From assembly GCA_030435675.1 (NCBI GenBank), contig CM059625.1:17174001-17238000 (forward strand): a stretch of DNA of 64,000 nt, given 5' to 3'. Position 1 is the stretch's first letter; every line of letters begins with the position of its first letter. This stretch comes from Steinernema hermaphroditum (lineage: Eukaryota; Nematoda; Chromadorea; Rhabditida; Steinernematidae). The position numbers and the translations under genes were made by a program. Below, piece by piece: positions 12,601-28,500 of this stretch. The notes beneath the pieces were generated by a model, which worked only from the letters and a program-made list of their open reading frames with translations, did not search any database and was not told where the DNA came from.

Positions 12601-15600
12601 GCAAACTGGTTATCGCGCACTTTCGCCCCTCCAACTGTCAGCCTGGCGCGGGTTACGCAACGCGCCGATCGTTGTGCAATCAGGTGAAGAGAGTGAGTAA
12701 AAAAAACATTTCAGCGTGCGTTCGCAAAATGCAGCCGCCTGTGCGCGCCGATCGACTTCCACTTCCGAACATCGGTCCTAATTTAGCACCGCAATCTAAG
12801 GCGTGTGTTCCCAAAAACAGAACGTTTAGTACTAAACGCTGTAGGCCAGTGAAAGCCTTTAGGGTCTTTAGGTTCTTAGCATAGGCGCCATAACAAGTCG
12901 TTTTTGTGCTCCGATGGTGACTTGTGTAAGAACAACGATTAACAACTGCCAACGGGCTCTTCCCTACTACTCCACTTTTACTTGTGATGATGTATTTATA
13001 TTGCGGGATTATTGTTTACTGGTGCGTTGTGACAGGGTTCCATTTGCGATATCTTCGACAGTGACTTCTGAAAATTCATCGCTCGTTTCAAGAACCACAC
13101 AAAGAAAAAGCCGTTGTAAGCAAAAAAAAATAGATTTAGAGGGCCGTGGTGGAACGTTTTTTTGGAAGAAGTGCGGAAGGGGCGCAAGCGGGCCAGGAAG
13201 TGGCTGAGACATGTTTTTCAACTTTCACCACCACTCGGAAGCGGCTTACAGCGCCTCGCGCGCGCGTCTATTTGTTGGCGCGCACACTCTTTTCCTGTGT
13301 ACTGCCAAACGCTTTTTGTTTGTCAATGCTCGGGTGGCAGTGCGCAATCAGGTGCAGGCTTGTGAGCGTGTGCGCCGCCCGGTTCAGCCGCGAGGTCGCC
13401 GACATCGTAGTTGCTTTGTGAATCGCGGCTCGATGGCGCAAGTGAGCCCGTGAACTTGTCCCTACAGGTTTCTTCCTTCATCTGCCGGTTTCGTTCGAAA
13501 AGCCCTCCCTCTAACACACATATAACCTCTGTGCATGCTCTACTTCGTCTACCTACTCCTATCCAAGATGATCATATGTCTTCGAGCCGTTCCTCCACGA
13601 GGGCTGCATAATTCAGTGCGCTCCAGTAGCCGCTTCATCTAAGCTCCGTAGATCCTTATGTCAGTTACGCGTGCGGGGATGATGATAAGGTCTTCCGTCG
13701 CTGTCGCTTATATATTCATTTTGTGACGTTCGTGAAGCCGTTGGCGAAGCAAATCTGCAAAGAGTAGGCAAATCATTTGTTCCAATTGTGGAACCGAAAG
13801 CCTTTGTTGTTTCATTGTTAATGCAAGACTGAATTTGTGATGTTCGTTTGTACAGGTGATGGGGATCGAAATAGAGCTCGCTGGAGTATATTTAGCGGAA
13901 AGTGCGTTATGGCCTTCAGGGCTCGGGTGGGGAGGTCCAAAGTCCCCGGCTCTCGATCTCGCTCTCTCTAAGTGTGGCTGCCCGCCCGAGGTGCATTCAC
14001 ACGCCCAACGAGGAGGAGAAGGCTTAGACGCTGTGGTGAGAACGCGCGCTCTATGGCAAATATTTTCAGCGCGTGTTATTTCTTCAATTTGTTGGTTGGA
14101 GAGGGCGAAACTGCAAGTGAGTGTCCGATTTCAGGCGTACTTAGTCGCAGTTGCCATATGCACACTCGTGAGTTACATGCTGTCAGGTCATATGTTTCCG
14201 ACGAGATTTCGGAAGCATTGCGCTTTAGCGCTGCAATAGTCCCATTTATTTTACTGGCTTCTCAAAAATGATGCTGATTACTTCGACAGTTGAATATTCC
14301 AGGAAAGTTTAGCGAAAAGTACTTCAAACTGTTTTGTTGCTTTACCATCAAAGGACCATTTAGATTTCGTGCAACCTTTCAGATGGACCATGCAGACACA
14401 GTGATGCCAAATTCTTTAAAAGATGAATGAAGAATAGTTTGATACATATTTTTTGGGGAGGATTAAAGGTTCCAGTATTACCTTTTCTCACTGAAAGTAC
14501 TTTGGCATCTAGCTGCAATCAATACGTTCTTATATGCTACACTGCATTCTGCTAATGCCAGTTCCATGCTATTGAAACCAAGTTTCCATACACTGCGGCC
14601 ACAGTTAAATGTATGCTATAGGGTAAGCCCGTTCTGTGCGACATGTCGCGATTCCTGTAGCCAAGTAGGGCCGCGGTTGCGGATGGTGCCCGCCGATTAT
14701 TTACCTTGGCGTTTTGTGCTAAAGCAACTGCAATCCAAACAACTGCTACCGCCGTCAACGCCGCCTCAACAACGATATTTGAGATTTTTATGTACACTGT
14801 TCCTGTTTCATGCCCTACGTCCTCAACCCTTCGCCGTTTTTTTCGGCGCCACCGCTCAACCTTCCTTTTTTTCTTCAAACGTCACTGTTTACCGGCGTGC
14901 GGCGTGCGGGCGCGGAACAGTTAAACGCACTTGTGTTTGTCTTTCGACACATCACACATTTGTCAACCCATCTCCAGGAACGGAACCGCGTGCCTCCAGC
15001 CCGCTCTATCGCCCTTCCATCAAAATGTCTTAATGTCGCGCATGCGTTTTTTTTGTTCACGCACGCCGCACAACGAGCGGGATTTGCGAATGCGCAATAG
15101 TAGAAGAAAATAAACACATATAGAGACACGCAATATAATTTGTATTTACGCGTGTTCGCGCCCGCGCGATGTCATCAGTTCATGATTATATCAACGTTGT
15201 TCCTGTTCGAAACAAAGATGATCGTCCGGCGAGTGCCCCATCCAAAACGGCGCACGCGCCCGGGGGTCAAGGGGCAGAAGACCTAATTAACCCCTGGGCA
15301 CCGAGCGAACGTCGAGAATAACACCCCACTTCATTTGATGTCCGCAATAATAACCGTAGGGATGGCGCTGCATCACTTTTACTTGCGCTGTTTTTCCCGG
15401 AAGGGACCACCACCACTCTACACAGAGAGGCCGAGATGGACAGTCTGGGTCGTCGCTCTAATGCTATTTGGGAAATAGGCTGTAATTTAAAGCCCTCACT
15501 TCGTCTGGTATCATATTTTAGGAGGGCTAATAGAAAGTGTTTTGCCCAAGAGAGTGGCAAAAAATGCTTTCCGCTCGTCCCCTCTCTGTAAGTGGATGAC

Positions 15601-17986
15601 GCTCTTCCCGATCAGGAAGCGCCACTGAGCGGTGTGAAGTGTTAAGTGGCGTGTAATATATCTTTCTCTACCGCACTTCACCCCTCGTTCCATCCGTTCC
15701 TCGCCACAAAATAGTTCTTCGTCGATCGTCACCTCTTGATCTGCTTCTGCTTTTCATACCCCTTCTTATACGTTTATCCTTTCACCGAGTACTTGCTCTA
15801 AAAACTTCCTTTTTTGCGCGCCTGTTTGTGCATGAATGTGTGGTACGAGGGTAGAACGAGCGAAAATTATTATTCCAACGACCTATGCGAAATCAATAAG
15901 TTTTATGTTAATTTTGTTTGCCGTTGGCAGGGCACACATTCACTCTGCCGCTCTCTTCAGTTCGCTCGCCTTGATCACACCCGGTCGATCAGATGCAGTG
16001 GCGAAGAACTTGTTTGGTTCACCTGATGTTTTCCTTTCCGGCATAGGAATAAAAACGAGATCATGAGGGCGTGTTGAATACGTATTTCCTTTTTGGAGCG
16101 TACGTTCCTCAAAATATCATTGGAACGCTCTATATTTACCTGTGTTTTGTTGTATTCTCATCTTCCTGCTCCTCAAACGATAATGTGCAGTGGCACATGC
16201 CTGACCTCAAATCAGCTTGAGTTAAAAAAACTGAATGACAAGGTCGGACGATATAAGAGAAATTTAGAATTCGCCACTGCGTGCTAGTGAAACAGAGAAA
16301 AACAGATAACGTTCCATCGGTTAGCTGGAAACCTGTTCTCACCTGTTCTGTCTGCCCTCTGACATCACCGCTAGTTGACGCGCCCGTTAGTGCCGCTCTT
16401 TTCCGATAGTGACGGTTACGCCACTTGCTCACCGCTCTTATTTTTCTGTTCTATTTAGCAATTTCGCGCTTCGTTTTTTCTTCCCTGCTTTTACGCGAAA
16501 AGGTTATATTGGTCCGTGGAACAGTGGAACTTACGGTTACGTATTATGCATTGGTCTTTATCAAGGTTGCGTTGTAAACAACCGCACTCATCGCTCTCCT
16601 TACTTAACTGATAAATGTTCCGTTGGAGAGCCTCTTCGTCTTCTTCTTTCGTCCATCTAATCACGCAACTACCAAAACACTACTGCTCGTTTTGGTCTTC
16701 TTTGGACTGAAGGTGCTCAATGGCCATCCGCTATTTGCCCATGTGCAATGCACGCCGTGTTGTTGTTGTTGACAGAAGGATGCACACGTGAACTCCGCTT
16801 GTTGTTCATAAAAACGATGGTGGCTACAGTGCTACGAATTACATTGACTGCTCTACCACGGAAGAAATTTCCCTCGGAAATAATTTCCTAACGCTCATCG
16901 GACCGTAAACAAAAACGCAAAAGACATCACATGTCGTTCTACTCTCTCTTTCAAAGGTCTGCCCGATACAATACCGGCGGTTCCTTTCCCTTCGGCCGAC
17001 CCACTCCGACGATGTTTCTTCGCACATTTGCCGAACGCGAGCGCTAAAGGCAAATCAGGCGCGTTGCCCACCGTACCCCACCCGTTTGCCTCATTCGCTG
17101 TTTCGATTGCATAACCATTCACTTTCACACCAAAACGACCACACGTTTCGTATAACCTGGCGACGCTGTTCCCTGTTTATTGCTTTGCTCTTCCATGCAA
17201 CATCGCGCCGTCAGAGAGCGATGTCAATTCCGGGCATTTATTGAATTTCGGCATTTGCAAAAGACGGCAATGATTTCCCTCTCCCTCTCCGCATTTCTGC
17301 GCGACGATTGCTGATGAACTTACCCATGCATAGGTTCGCTGTGTGCACGTATGAAAATTAGTTTATTGCCTCTAACTCATAATTGGCTTACGGTAAAAGT
17401 TCGGAACGCCGCAAGTTGATGTCATTCTTGTATTATATTCATGGGAGTGCGGCTCGGGCAACAGCTGTCATATGCGCCCATTTGTCTCTAACTACTCTGG
17501 AGAGCGTTGTTGTTTCCTTCTCCGCTCCACAGGCGGTCAACCCTTCATTAGATTCATTAGCAAACTTTGTGCTTCAGGGGGTTTTAATTGTTTAGTCTCT
17601 TCTTATATCATAACGCTGTTCATCTGATAACAGATGGTCCGCCGCCACAGTGACTGATAGGAGTAGCACTGATCGTTAACCGTTCCACTTGTCCGCAGCC
17701 GTAAACAAATCATTTTTGTCCGTGTTCTATGCATTCAGGCACCTAAATTTCTATATTCCCTTTTCGATCTCACTGGGTGGCGATGGCGGTTTGTGGATGA
17801 CGAGAACGTCGTCGAAAACGTGTGTGTGCTCGCTTTCTCGTTGTTTACAATCACTGACCTCAGCACCCCAGAAACGCAAAAACGCCTTTCTTTGCCGGGT
17901 TGTGCCGTTATCACAGTTGCGAAATCTTCACTACGCGAATTTTGTCCTCATCCTTTATCGATTTTGCGTTGCAGATATCGAGAGCA
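6679..17986. other. Gene-poor block between divergent nuclear receptor and ZCCHC24-like genes
   Basis: About 11.3 kb in which I can support no coding exon. Open frames exist (for example at 9422-9832, 14566-15033 and 17689-18168), but none has recognisable domains, and the last overlaps the real downstream exon in another frame. The block must contain the missing 5' exon or exons and promoter of the nuclear receptor, and the promoter of the ZCCHC24-like gene. Composition alternates between AT-rich stretches (about 9-12 kb) and more CpG-containing stretches (about 12.5-15.7 kb). No RNA gene was identified by eye. Confidence 0.5.
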
Positions 17987-19085
<1,099 letters not shown>

Positions 19086-22000
19086 ACGATGAGCTACTGA
19101 GAACGTCTGGTCTCGGAGGCTATAGCACCCCCCAATTCATCGTTTTTACGATCACTTTTCTGTACATTGTATATTCAGTTCTCAATCTCTCCACACTACC
19201 GCTTCCGGGACTATTACGAGTTTTTGTCTTCCTTCCTTCTTAATAAGTTTTTCTAGAAAACTTACTGTTTGTGTATAAGTCTCTCTATAAGAAAGCATAA
19301 CGCACCTATTGTTTGTATTATATTTCTGTAAATGAGCTGTCTAATACTTGTAAGTAATGCCCGTGTCGTAGACTAGCACGCGTGGCTTCGTTCCTAGCTC
19401 TGCATGTACATTTATGTCTTCCAACAACTTTTTTGTATATAGGTTTTTTCGAACTCTTTTGAGCACCTCACTGAACGATCGATCAGTCGTACTCACATCG
19501 TAGAGTATCGCACGCGGCCGTCGGGCCTCAACTTATCTGTTTATAGATGTCTATTTCTCGGTCATATTGGTCTGAGTTCTCCGGTGTCAGTTGTACGATG
19601 TTACTTTTTCCTGTCTAGAGCATTTGCTGTTGTTCTCTCTTCTTTTGATGCCAAAACTGCTACGTTTGTTTTGGTTCGGTTACGGTTAATTTTGGTTTCC
19701 CTCTCTCATCGGCGATTACAGGCAATACTGATATTTGTACCAATTAAATCAGACGTATATTTTCGTCAACTCGTCAATGAATAAAGTTTTACGATGCACT
19801 CTTGTTTACATTGGGAGCACTTTCGGTATGTGCTGACGAAGATTGTTTGGGGAAGTGTCGAAGCTACTGAAGACGATCACACAGCTTTGTGGTTCTGTTT
19901 CGGAGCAGGATTGGTATATGTCTCGCAAGTTATATTTACAAGAACTGCCACTTTATACCGTGATGTTATGTCCCTGTTATGATCATCTAGCGTCTCTGGC
20001 AGCTGTTAGCAGAATAAATTCCGACTCATTAGCTTAATTACAAGTGTGTTGCGCATGATGAATCATGCACATCGACATGGAAAACAACGCAAAGGGAAGC
20101 TTACTGATAAGTCGCTAATGACTCTCTCGGATGCGGAAATTGGCGTTATTCGAGACCGAAGCTATCGCGCAGCCGTACCCACGTGTATGATTCTCAGAGG
20201 TCATCTACCATTTGCTCGGCTATCGCTTTTATAAACGTTTGAGCTAGATCGCTTGAAATGATCAGCGATAAATAAACTTTTTTGATGAAATTTTTGGGGT
20301 TATATGCGCAATGCATAGTTTTATATCCTTTTGAGACAAACCGAAAAATAGCATGTTGTGACTTGATCTGACTTGATCAGTGGTTTGACTGTCCCTCCTG
20401 CTTTTTGATGTTCATGCAACTCTGGCAGAACTCAAACATACTGGCTTTTGATGAAATTTCCATGATTCACCACAAAGGGCTTCACAAGCCTAAAAATGGT
20501 AGTTTCATAGGAATGTCAAACTTAAGGGCTTCACGAATTAACTATTAGCCCTATTTAGTGCATTGAAATTCCATTTGTCAAACAAAGCGAATCGGTTTTG
20601 TTGAACCGAAGAATCGACTGAACAAAGTGCATTTGCGAATTATGGACCAGTCCATTGTGTTCAGCACTTCTCTCCTAATTGTAACCCGATATTCTTCACA
20701 AACTTGGGTGTGGCGAGTACAACTACAAACGTTTCCCCTCTTGGGTAGCAAGCCTCTGTGCACCACCGAGGTCGACCAGTTAACGAGACATCGCCGTTGT
20801 CGTCGTGCTCGTTGCCGACGTCGACCGCGCTGTTGTCACTGGAACAAAAAGTCGACGCACCCTGCTTTAGGCGATAAACAACTAAACTTTATAAAACGGA
20901 CAATACCCCAGGGGTCGTCCTCGAGCATCCATCTCCACTTCAAACGCCTCTTTCTTCATTTAGCTCCTCTGTTGAGTTCACGTTTGTTGCCGTCACTGCG
21001 TGCGCATTGTTGGTGTCCCTTTCGACCGCTCGAAACTAACGCACGCCACTAGTACGTCTCTCTGATTAACGGATTCTTAATAGGCCGAAGCACGGGAGGC
21101 GATAAATAATGCATGCAGGAGCTATGTGAACCAATTAAGCATTCAGTGCCTAACAGTTTTTTAATAAATTCGATTGACTTCGCTTTTCGGTCAATCGGGC
21201 ACGAGGCCGCCAGTCAGCTGAAAGTCAAAGCCAGCCCTTTTCAAATCAGGCGAAGTCACTTGTGCTGGCGTTGATGCTCGACAAATTTAATTACATTGCT
21301 GCCAAACTGCTCTGCGTGTACGTGAGTAAAGCGCACTTAGGTTGCAGAAGAATAGAGCATGCGCGTATAGATTAGGTTACAGCAATTCATCGACACACGC
21401 GATCAGTGCATTACCCACAAAACAATCTGGCACAAGAAGAAACGGATCGGTCCGAATATGTTCCGCCAGGCGCGCACGTACGTTCTTCATTCTCGCTACC
21501 ATAGCGCACAGCTGCCATGCATGGTGCGGCCCCTTTCCAAGTCAGCTCCATCAAGACCCACAAACACCAGCAGCAGCACCAGCGGTTGACGCTCTCTAGC
21601 CTTCGGCTATCGATTTTCGTCCCCTTCTTTTGCTGGGCCTTCGGTGTGGACCGCCTATATTCCGATTGGAGACTTGCATATTATTGAACATGCTTCGGTG
21701 TCTTTGTTTTATCTTTGCTTTCGCCCTGACTTTGAGTGTACTCGCGTGCAACGTCATCTTGGTTCACGCCTGTTTTCACTTCGACTCTTCCGGCAATGGT
21801 CAAGCGCGCCTCCTGCACCATTTTATGAATGAATATAAAAGGCGATTCACGTCGTCCTTTTCGACTCGTCATTGATTGTTGCCCTCTAATTGCTTGCAAC
21901 GAGGTGCTTGCGCGAATCGTTTCGTGCTGGTCAATGGGTTTCGCGTGTGCCCTTTTGCAGGTCGGATATGATTTTTGCTGAAATTTGCATCTTCCCCTCT

Positions 22001-22592
22001 CCGCCATAAACCCCTCTAAACTGCGCGAACAACCATTCTGGTATTGGCCGCGCTGTCAAAATTGAAATTCGCCCATTCGTTCACTGTTTGTTTATTGCCA
22101 ATAACACAACAACAAATCATGCCGCGTTCAGAATGCGCGCGACTGATGAGCCTCTACGATGAGTAATATTGCACGTGCGGACAGTTGAATGTGCCGAGTC
22201 ACGTCGTCCGTAACATCGCAAGAAATTGAATCCTGTCATGGCTAATGGCCCACTGCGAGCGGACAATCGCCGTCTGACGCGCTCGACAGCCGACCGATTT
22301 TCACTTCAATATCAAATTTTATAGCTGGTGGCCGAAGAGGACGAACATTCTCCATTGCTTTCCTCTCCCCGTAAGGATATAATTATTTTGTTCAGCTGTC
22401 CAGTTGATTATTGTCGGGGCTTTTTTTGCGTTCAGCTGTTATCTTGCGCGGCAAACATTCCACTCATGCCGTTTTCGTCCCGGTTATAAGCGTTAATTGC
22501 TTGAATTGTATATTGGCGCGTTTGGCTGCCTTCTGAAAGCCTATTTTTCTTTTCTATTTTACTGTGATTGCAGTCTGTGCACAGAAGCATAG
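19086..22592. other. 3' UTR of ZCCHC24-like gene plus intergenic region upstream of unc-31
   Basis: No supported coding exon. The first 700 nt are T-rich and look like a long 3' UTR. The remainder is the upstream region of unc-31, whose start codon follows an acceptor (gattgcag) at about 22572. Open frames at 20627-21052 and 21342-21599 show no protein features. Confidence 0.5.
19780..19785 (+). promoter_or_regulatory. Candidate poly(A) signal, ZCCHC24-like gene
   Basis: AATAAA about 700 nt after the stop codon in a T-rich stretch. It would give an unusually long 3' UTR for a nematode. A further AATAAA lies near 20270, so the true end is uncertain. Confidence 0.4.
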
Positions 22593-25500
22593 ATGCTCGG
22601 GGCATCGAGCAGCGACGAAGATGACGACGACTGCGTGCCCGAGAATGACGACGCTTCTGATGTAAGCTCTTACGACATTGTGTAGCTTGCTAATTGTTAG
22701 ATCTAGATTCTTGGAATTCCAAAACCGACATTTATGGCCTCCTCGGCCAGTCCAAGATCAGAATCGCCGGCACCCTCAGACTCTGTGAGTCAGGCGAACT
22801 CCCTCAAACGAGGAGATAGTAGCTACATTCGCCGAAACAACGACTCTTTTCGATCGCAGAACAACGCCGGCATCGCTAACAACCGAGTACGGCCAACAGT
22901 GGGAATTAACAACCGGCCCGTGTTTCAATCGTCGCAGGAGATCTCCGACGATGACGACAACTACTCTAACGAGCAAAGCACGCCCGCGCATGTCGTCGTC
23001 GATGTGACGCCGAAGCTTAGCAAAGAGGAGCAGGAGAGGATACGGTTGGTTAAAAAATGATCTTGTTAGTTTTGTTACGTGATGGAGGGCTATTCAGGGC
23101 AGAAGAAGAGGAAGAGGAGCGGAAACGAAATTTGCAGCTTTATGTGTTCGTCGCCAAATGTGTCGCTTATCACTTCAACGCAAAACAGCCGACAGACATG
23201 GCGCGAAGACAGTTGAAAGTGACAAAACAGGAGCTTGCTAGGATAAAGGACCGGTTTCAAGCCTTTCTCAATGGCGGCACGAATATAGCAGCAGACGAGG
23301 CGTTCACGAAAGCTGTTGATTCATACTTTGAGGTGTTCCTTAAATCGGAACGCGTTCAAAAGGTCGTTCAAGCGGGAGGATTCTCGCTACATGATTTCCG
23401 AGAGGTTTTTCGATGTAATGTCGAGAAGAGGATACGTTCTTTGCCCGAGATCGACGGTCTCAGCAAGGATACGGTACTCACTTCCTGGATGAACAAGTTC
23501 GATACTATTATCAGAGGTGACGAAGACGCGATTCAGAGCAGGCAGTCCAGGTATGCTGCGTCGTTAGTCGCTAAGCCCTATTAATTATGTGTCAGAGGGA
23601 GATTACGAGGGACTAATCAAGCTAATGCCGATGTAATCCTCAGCAAGGATCAGCTCTACGACATGTTTCAACAGATATTGAATGTTAAGAAGTTTGAACA
23701 TCAAATTATCTTCAATGCCCTTCAAGTAAGATTCATAGTGGGGGTTTATGTGATAAAGTTATGTGATCTAGCTCGATAATCCTGACGAGCAAGCAGCTGC
23801 CATCCGAAGAGAAGTTACCACTCGAGAAGAGATGATTCGAGACATGCCTAAGGTTTGTTATATCGAAAATACTCTTCACAACTCGGCCAATTTGCAGATG
23901 AAAAAGCTGATGCCCAAATTCGTTGTCAAAGACATGGAAACTCTCTACATCGACGAAGTAAGACAATCGATAAACCTCCTAATCTCCAATCTGGAATCCG
24001 TCCCCGTCACCCCTAGAGGTCAAGGAACAGGGAGTAGGAAAAAAGACCAAAAAAGTCGATCCAGGCAAGTAGCGTAGACTCAATATCGATAGCTTTAAAT
24101 ATTCGCTTACTAACCTCGAAAAGTGGACGTACACCACACGATACTAACCAGTTCCCACGCTTTCGATGTTTCTATCACTTAATCGCTTTTCCGTGACGCT
24201 ATATTACTGTGCTAACGCTTATCTCATTTACAGTGGATTCCCGTTGAAGGTCAAAAGGTAATTCAGCATCCGGATTTCAGTTTCAATCTGTCTATCCTCT
24301 GTCCATCCCTTCCTTTTAACACCGTCTATACACGTTGGCGTGGAGAGCACCACGATATTGAGATCGCATCTTCTTTGCATGCCGAGTGAACGCTTAGTAT
24401 GGCTGTAGAACGTGTTGTGGACATGTTTACGTTTCCTTCTATTAGCTTTGATATCGTTTTAGATCCAGGAGCATCGAAGACCTCTCCCTTTTTAACAGGT
24501 TTGCCTTATTCCCTTATTGTCGTGTCTCATTCCGAAATTCTCGTACAAACACCATGTGCACTCAATTGATGCGCAGCTAGGCGTGCAAAACGGCCACCTC
24601 CTCCGTGATCTGTTTTGCATGCTCTAGACTCTGTTCGTTGACAGAAAAAAACGGTACACTTGGAGCGTAGCAACGGATTTGCGCGTTCCGCTTAGACGAA
24701 CGAAATTGGAACACAGAAATAGATTTTAAATTTCCCAACTCCTTCTCCGGCGCCAGGCTACCCTTCCTTTCTTTTCACTTTCGCAAGCTTGTCACTGCGC
24801 CGTCTATTCCCTGCGGAACTATAGAACATGGTTTTGTTCTCGGCAACGCATTTCCGGACGCTCTTCATTAAATAACATGCTGCCTTTTTAGCCTAAAACG
24901 GCGGACCAGTTCCGGGTCCGTTAATAAGACCGACAGCGAAGACGGCGACGTTACGCTAACGAAAAACGATGTTGTGCTCAATTTTAACATGGAGGTACGG
25001 GATGGCACTGAAGTGAACGATTATCAGGGCATGCTATCCGTTTAAGGTTGTCGTTATGGAAGTTCAAAATTTGAAGTCAGTTCAGCCGAACAGAATAGTT
25101 TATTGCACCATGGAAGTAGACGGGTGCTCGAAACTGCAAACGGATCATGCCGAAGCCTCGAAACCATCGTAATGTTTCCATGACGACTTGCTCAGCACTA
25201 AAGCGCGCTATTTTTAGTTGGGACACCCAAGGTGACTTCAGCACTAAACATCCGTTACCAACGGTTAAGATCAAGTTGTATACGGAGGTGAAGAGCATAG
25301 TGGCGTTCGAAGATAAAGAACTCGGAAAAGTTGTGATAAGGCCGACACCGAACTGTTCGCGAACGCCTGAGTGGTACAAGATGACCGTGCCGAAGAATAG
25401 TTCAGACCAACAGCTGAAAATCAGGATAGCCATTCGAGTTGAGAAGCCACCGAACCTGAAGTACTGCGGCTACTGTTATGTCCAAGGCAAAATCGCGTGG

Positions 25501-28500
25501 AAGAAATGGAAGAGACGATTCTTCTGTCTGGTACAAGTCTCTCAGTATGCGTTTGCCGTCTGCAGCTACAGAGAAAAGAAAGCTGACCCGACGGAATTCA
25601 TTCAACTCGACGGCTTTACCATCGACTACATGCCGGAGCCCGATCCGGAGTTGTACAACCAAGGCGGAAAGTACTTCTTCTCGGCCATCAAGGAGGGCGA
25701 CGAAATAAAATTCGCCACCGACGACGAGAACGAGCGTCACTTGTGGGTTCAGGCGTTGTATCGTGCAACAGGACAAGCCTACAAGCCTCAACCGCCGAAG
25801 CAGTCCTCAATAGCTCCATCAAAAGCTCAGGGATTTGCTGACAAGGCGAGCAAGCATGGCATGGATGAAATCATTCAGGCCGATCCCGTTGCCATCAACC
25901 ATGATCACAATTTCGCTAAACTGCAATCTTTGACGCTCAACTACCGTCTCAACGAGTCTATTTGTTCACTGGTAAGTGGTCCACATAGAGCGCAGATATA
26001 GTGTTGTGTTTAGGGTTGGTTCTCACCGGGTCAAGTTTTTGTACTAGATGAATACTGTGCCCGCTTCATGGTTCGAGGTTGTTATCGCCATGTTCTTCTC
26101 CTAAATGACTTGCTCAACAAAGCCGATGAAGGTCATCTTGTTGACCCAACGCTCATTCACTACTCATTTGCCTTTTGTGCCTCACATGTCCATGGAAGCA
26201 GGTTTGTTCCAGAACTCGCCAATTGCGATATCGTTAACCATTACAGACCAGACGGTGTCGGCACTGTAACCCAAGAGGAAAAAGAGCGGTTCCAGGAAGT
26301 GAAGGAGAGGTTACGAGTGCTTCTAGAGAAGCAGATCACAAATTTTCGGTATGTTCTTTGAGAACAACTTATAATGGCTTTGTATATCGCAGATATTGCT
26401 TTCCCTTTGGTCGACCGGAAGGAGCCCTGAAAGGAACACTGTCACTTTTGGAAAGGGTTAGTAAATGCTTGTAAAACACAGCTGAGCAATTAGTTCTTTT
26501 CAGGTACTTATGAAAGATGTCGTGTCGCCAGTGCCACCGGAAGAGGTACGCGCCGTGATCCGCAAATGTCTCGAAGACGCAGCTTTGGTCAATTATACCA
26601 GGATCTGTAACGAAGCGAAAATAGAACGTATGATATTTTGGGAATCCCTTATAAAATGAACACACCTTGTAGAACGCATGGGAATAGAGATAAGTCCACA
26701 ACAGCGGATTGAAGATATGGAAAGAGTCACCGAATTCTGTATTGACCTACTCAAAGAAAACGAGGAGCACCACGGCGAGGTAAGTTTTTTGAGATACTTT
26801 CTGTCTTGTTTCTAAGGCTCCATTTTTTCAATTACAGCAATTACGAGGGGTGAGTTTACCACTAACGCTTAACGTAGTTTTACACATCATAAGGCATTAA
26901 ACCGTTGTAGCTCTTTAATCATTCTTTCATCACAATGTCACGTCTTTATCGTTTTACTATTGTCAAGCACGTAGACGCAGCTGCTTTTCCATGTCTTACG
27001 GGGGGCTGCGGCAGAGGTGATTTGAAACCGTTTCTCTATCATCTTTTGACCACAGCCACTTTCAACTCGCGCTCTACTCGTTATCGTTGACCGTCAGTGG
27101 TGTTTTGTCTTAGCGGCATTTCGAATATTTCGTTGCAGTTCTCAACCTATCATGTTCTTCTTTTAGGCGTTTGCTTGGTTCAGCGACCTACTCGCTGACC
27201 ATTCCGAAATTTTCTGGTCACTTTACTCCGTCGATCTCGATGCGGCTCTGGAGGTGCAGCCTCCAGACTCGTGGGATTCGTTCCCACTGTTTCAACTGCT
27301 CAACGACTTCCTCTGCTCTGAACGTAAAGCGCCACTACTGTATTGCTATCATTCATAGACAGATTCAGCATCGCTGAAAAATGGCATATTCCACACAAAG
27401 CTTGTGAAGCAGTTCTCTCCGCTTGTTGTGCGATACGTCGATCTCATGGAGCACTCCATCTCGCAGTCTATCGAGAAGGGCTTTTCAAAAGAGAAATGGG
27501 AAATCAGAAAGTACGTGATACGGGTATAAAGAAATGTTATATACTGTTTTCCAGAGATGGCTGCTCGACGTCAGAGGATATCTTTTGGAAGTTGGACGCA
27601 CTTCAGACCTTTATCCAGGAGCTTAACTGGCCCGAAGAAGAATTCGCCAAGTACCTTCAAGTACGGATGAAGTCTCTTGCCAGTGACATGATCTCCAGCT
27701 GTGCGAATTGGTAAGTAAGAGCTCTCATAAGCGGATTGCCACCCCGATGCTGCAGTACATACCAGTGCTTTGACTCCTTTATGCAAAAGGCCCGCAAGTC
27801 GACCGACTACATTTTGCCAAGCGAAGTGTGCGTCATGATTAATGTGATATTCTCGTCGAAGACAAGAGCCACCAGACTGACCATCGACTCGGGCGAAGTT
27901 CGTTGAACATCTCATTTCTTCATATCTTTTCTGTTTTTAGTACAAATATCAATCAAAACTGGACGAGACGCTGGAGACCATGTTGAACGACATGGAAACG
28001 TGCATTCAAGATAAGCTAATTTCTGTGCTCGAGTATGTGCTTTCACGGTTGGCTCGCTACGACGAGGGAAACCCGATTGGTGCATTGCTATCCATGGCTC
28101 CGAAGCCAAACTCTATTTTCAATAAGGTACCGTATCATGTGGCAACACCCACGTCATAACAAGTTTTAGATGAAAAATTTCGTTGGGGATCAAGGAATTG
28201 TTCACAACATCACTGGCGGAGGCGCGCAAACGCCAACCATGGGACAAACGCCAGTAAGAGCAAAGTCTACTCAGTACATAACAACCAAATTGAGCATGTT
28301 TAGAAGACGCCAGCCAATCAAGCACAAAACTCGGGTCACATTGGGCACAACTACGTCACGTTCATGAGAGCATGCACTGAGCAACTCCGTCAAATTGTTA
28401 TTGACGAAGTGTGGGTGAACGCATTGTTTGAGGCGCGTTCTTGTCAGTCATTTCTGATCTCACAGCACTATTTTTAGCACTGGTATGACGGTCAAATGTC

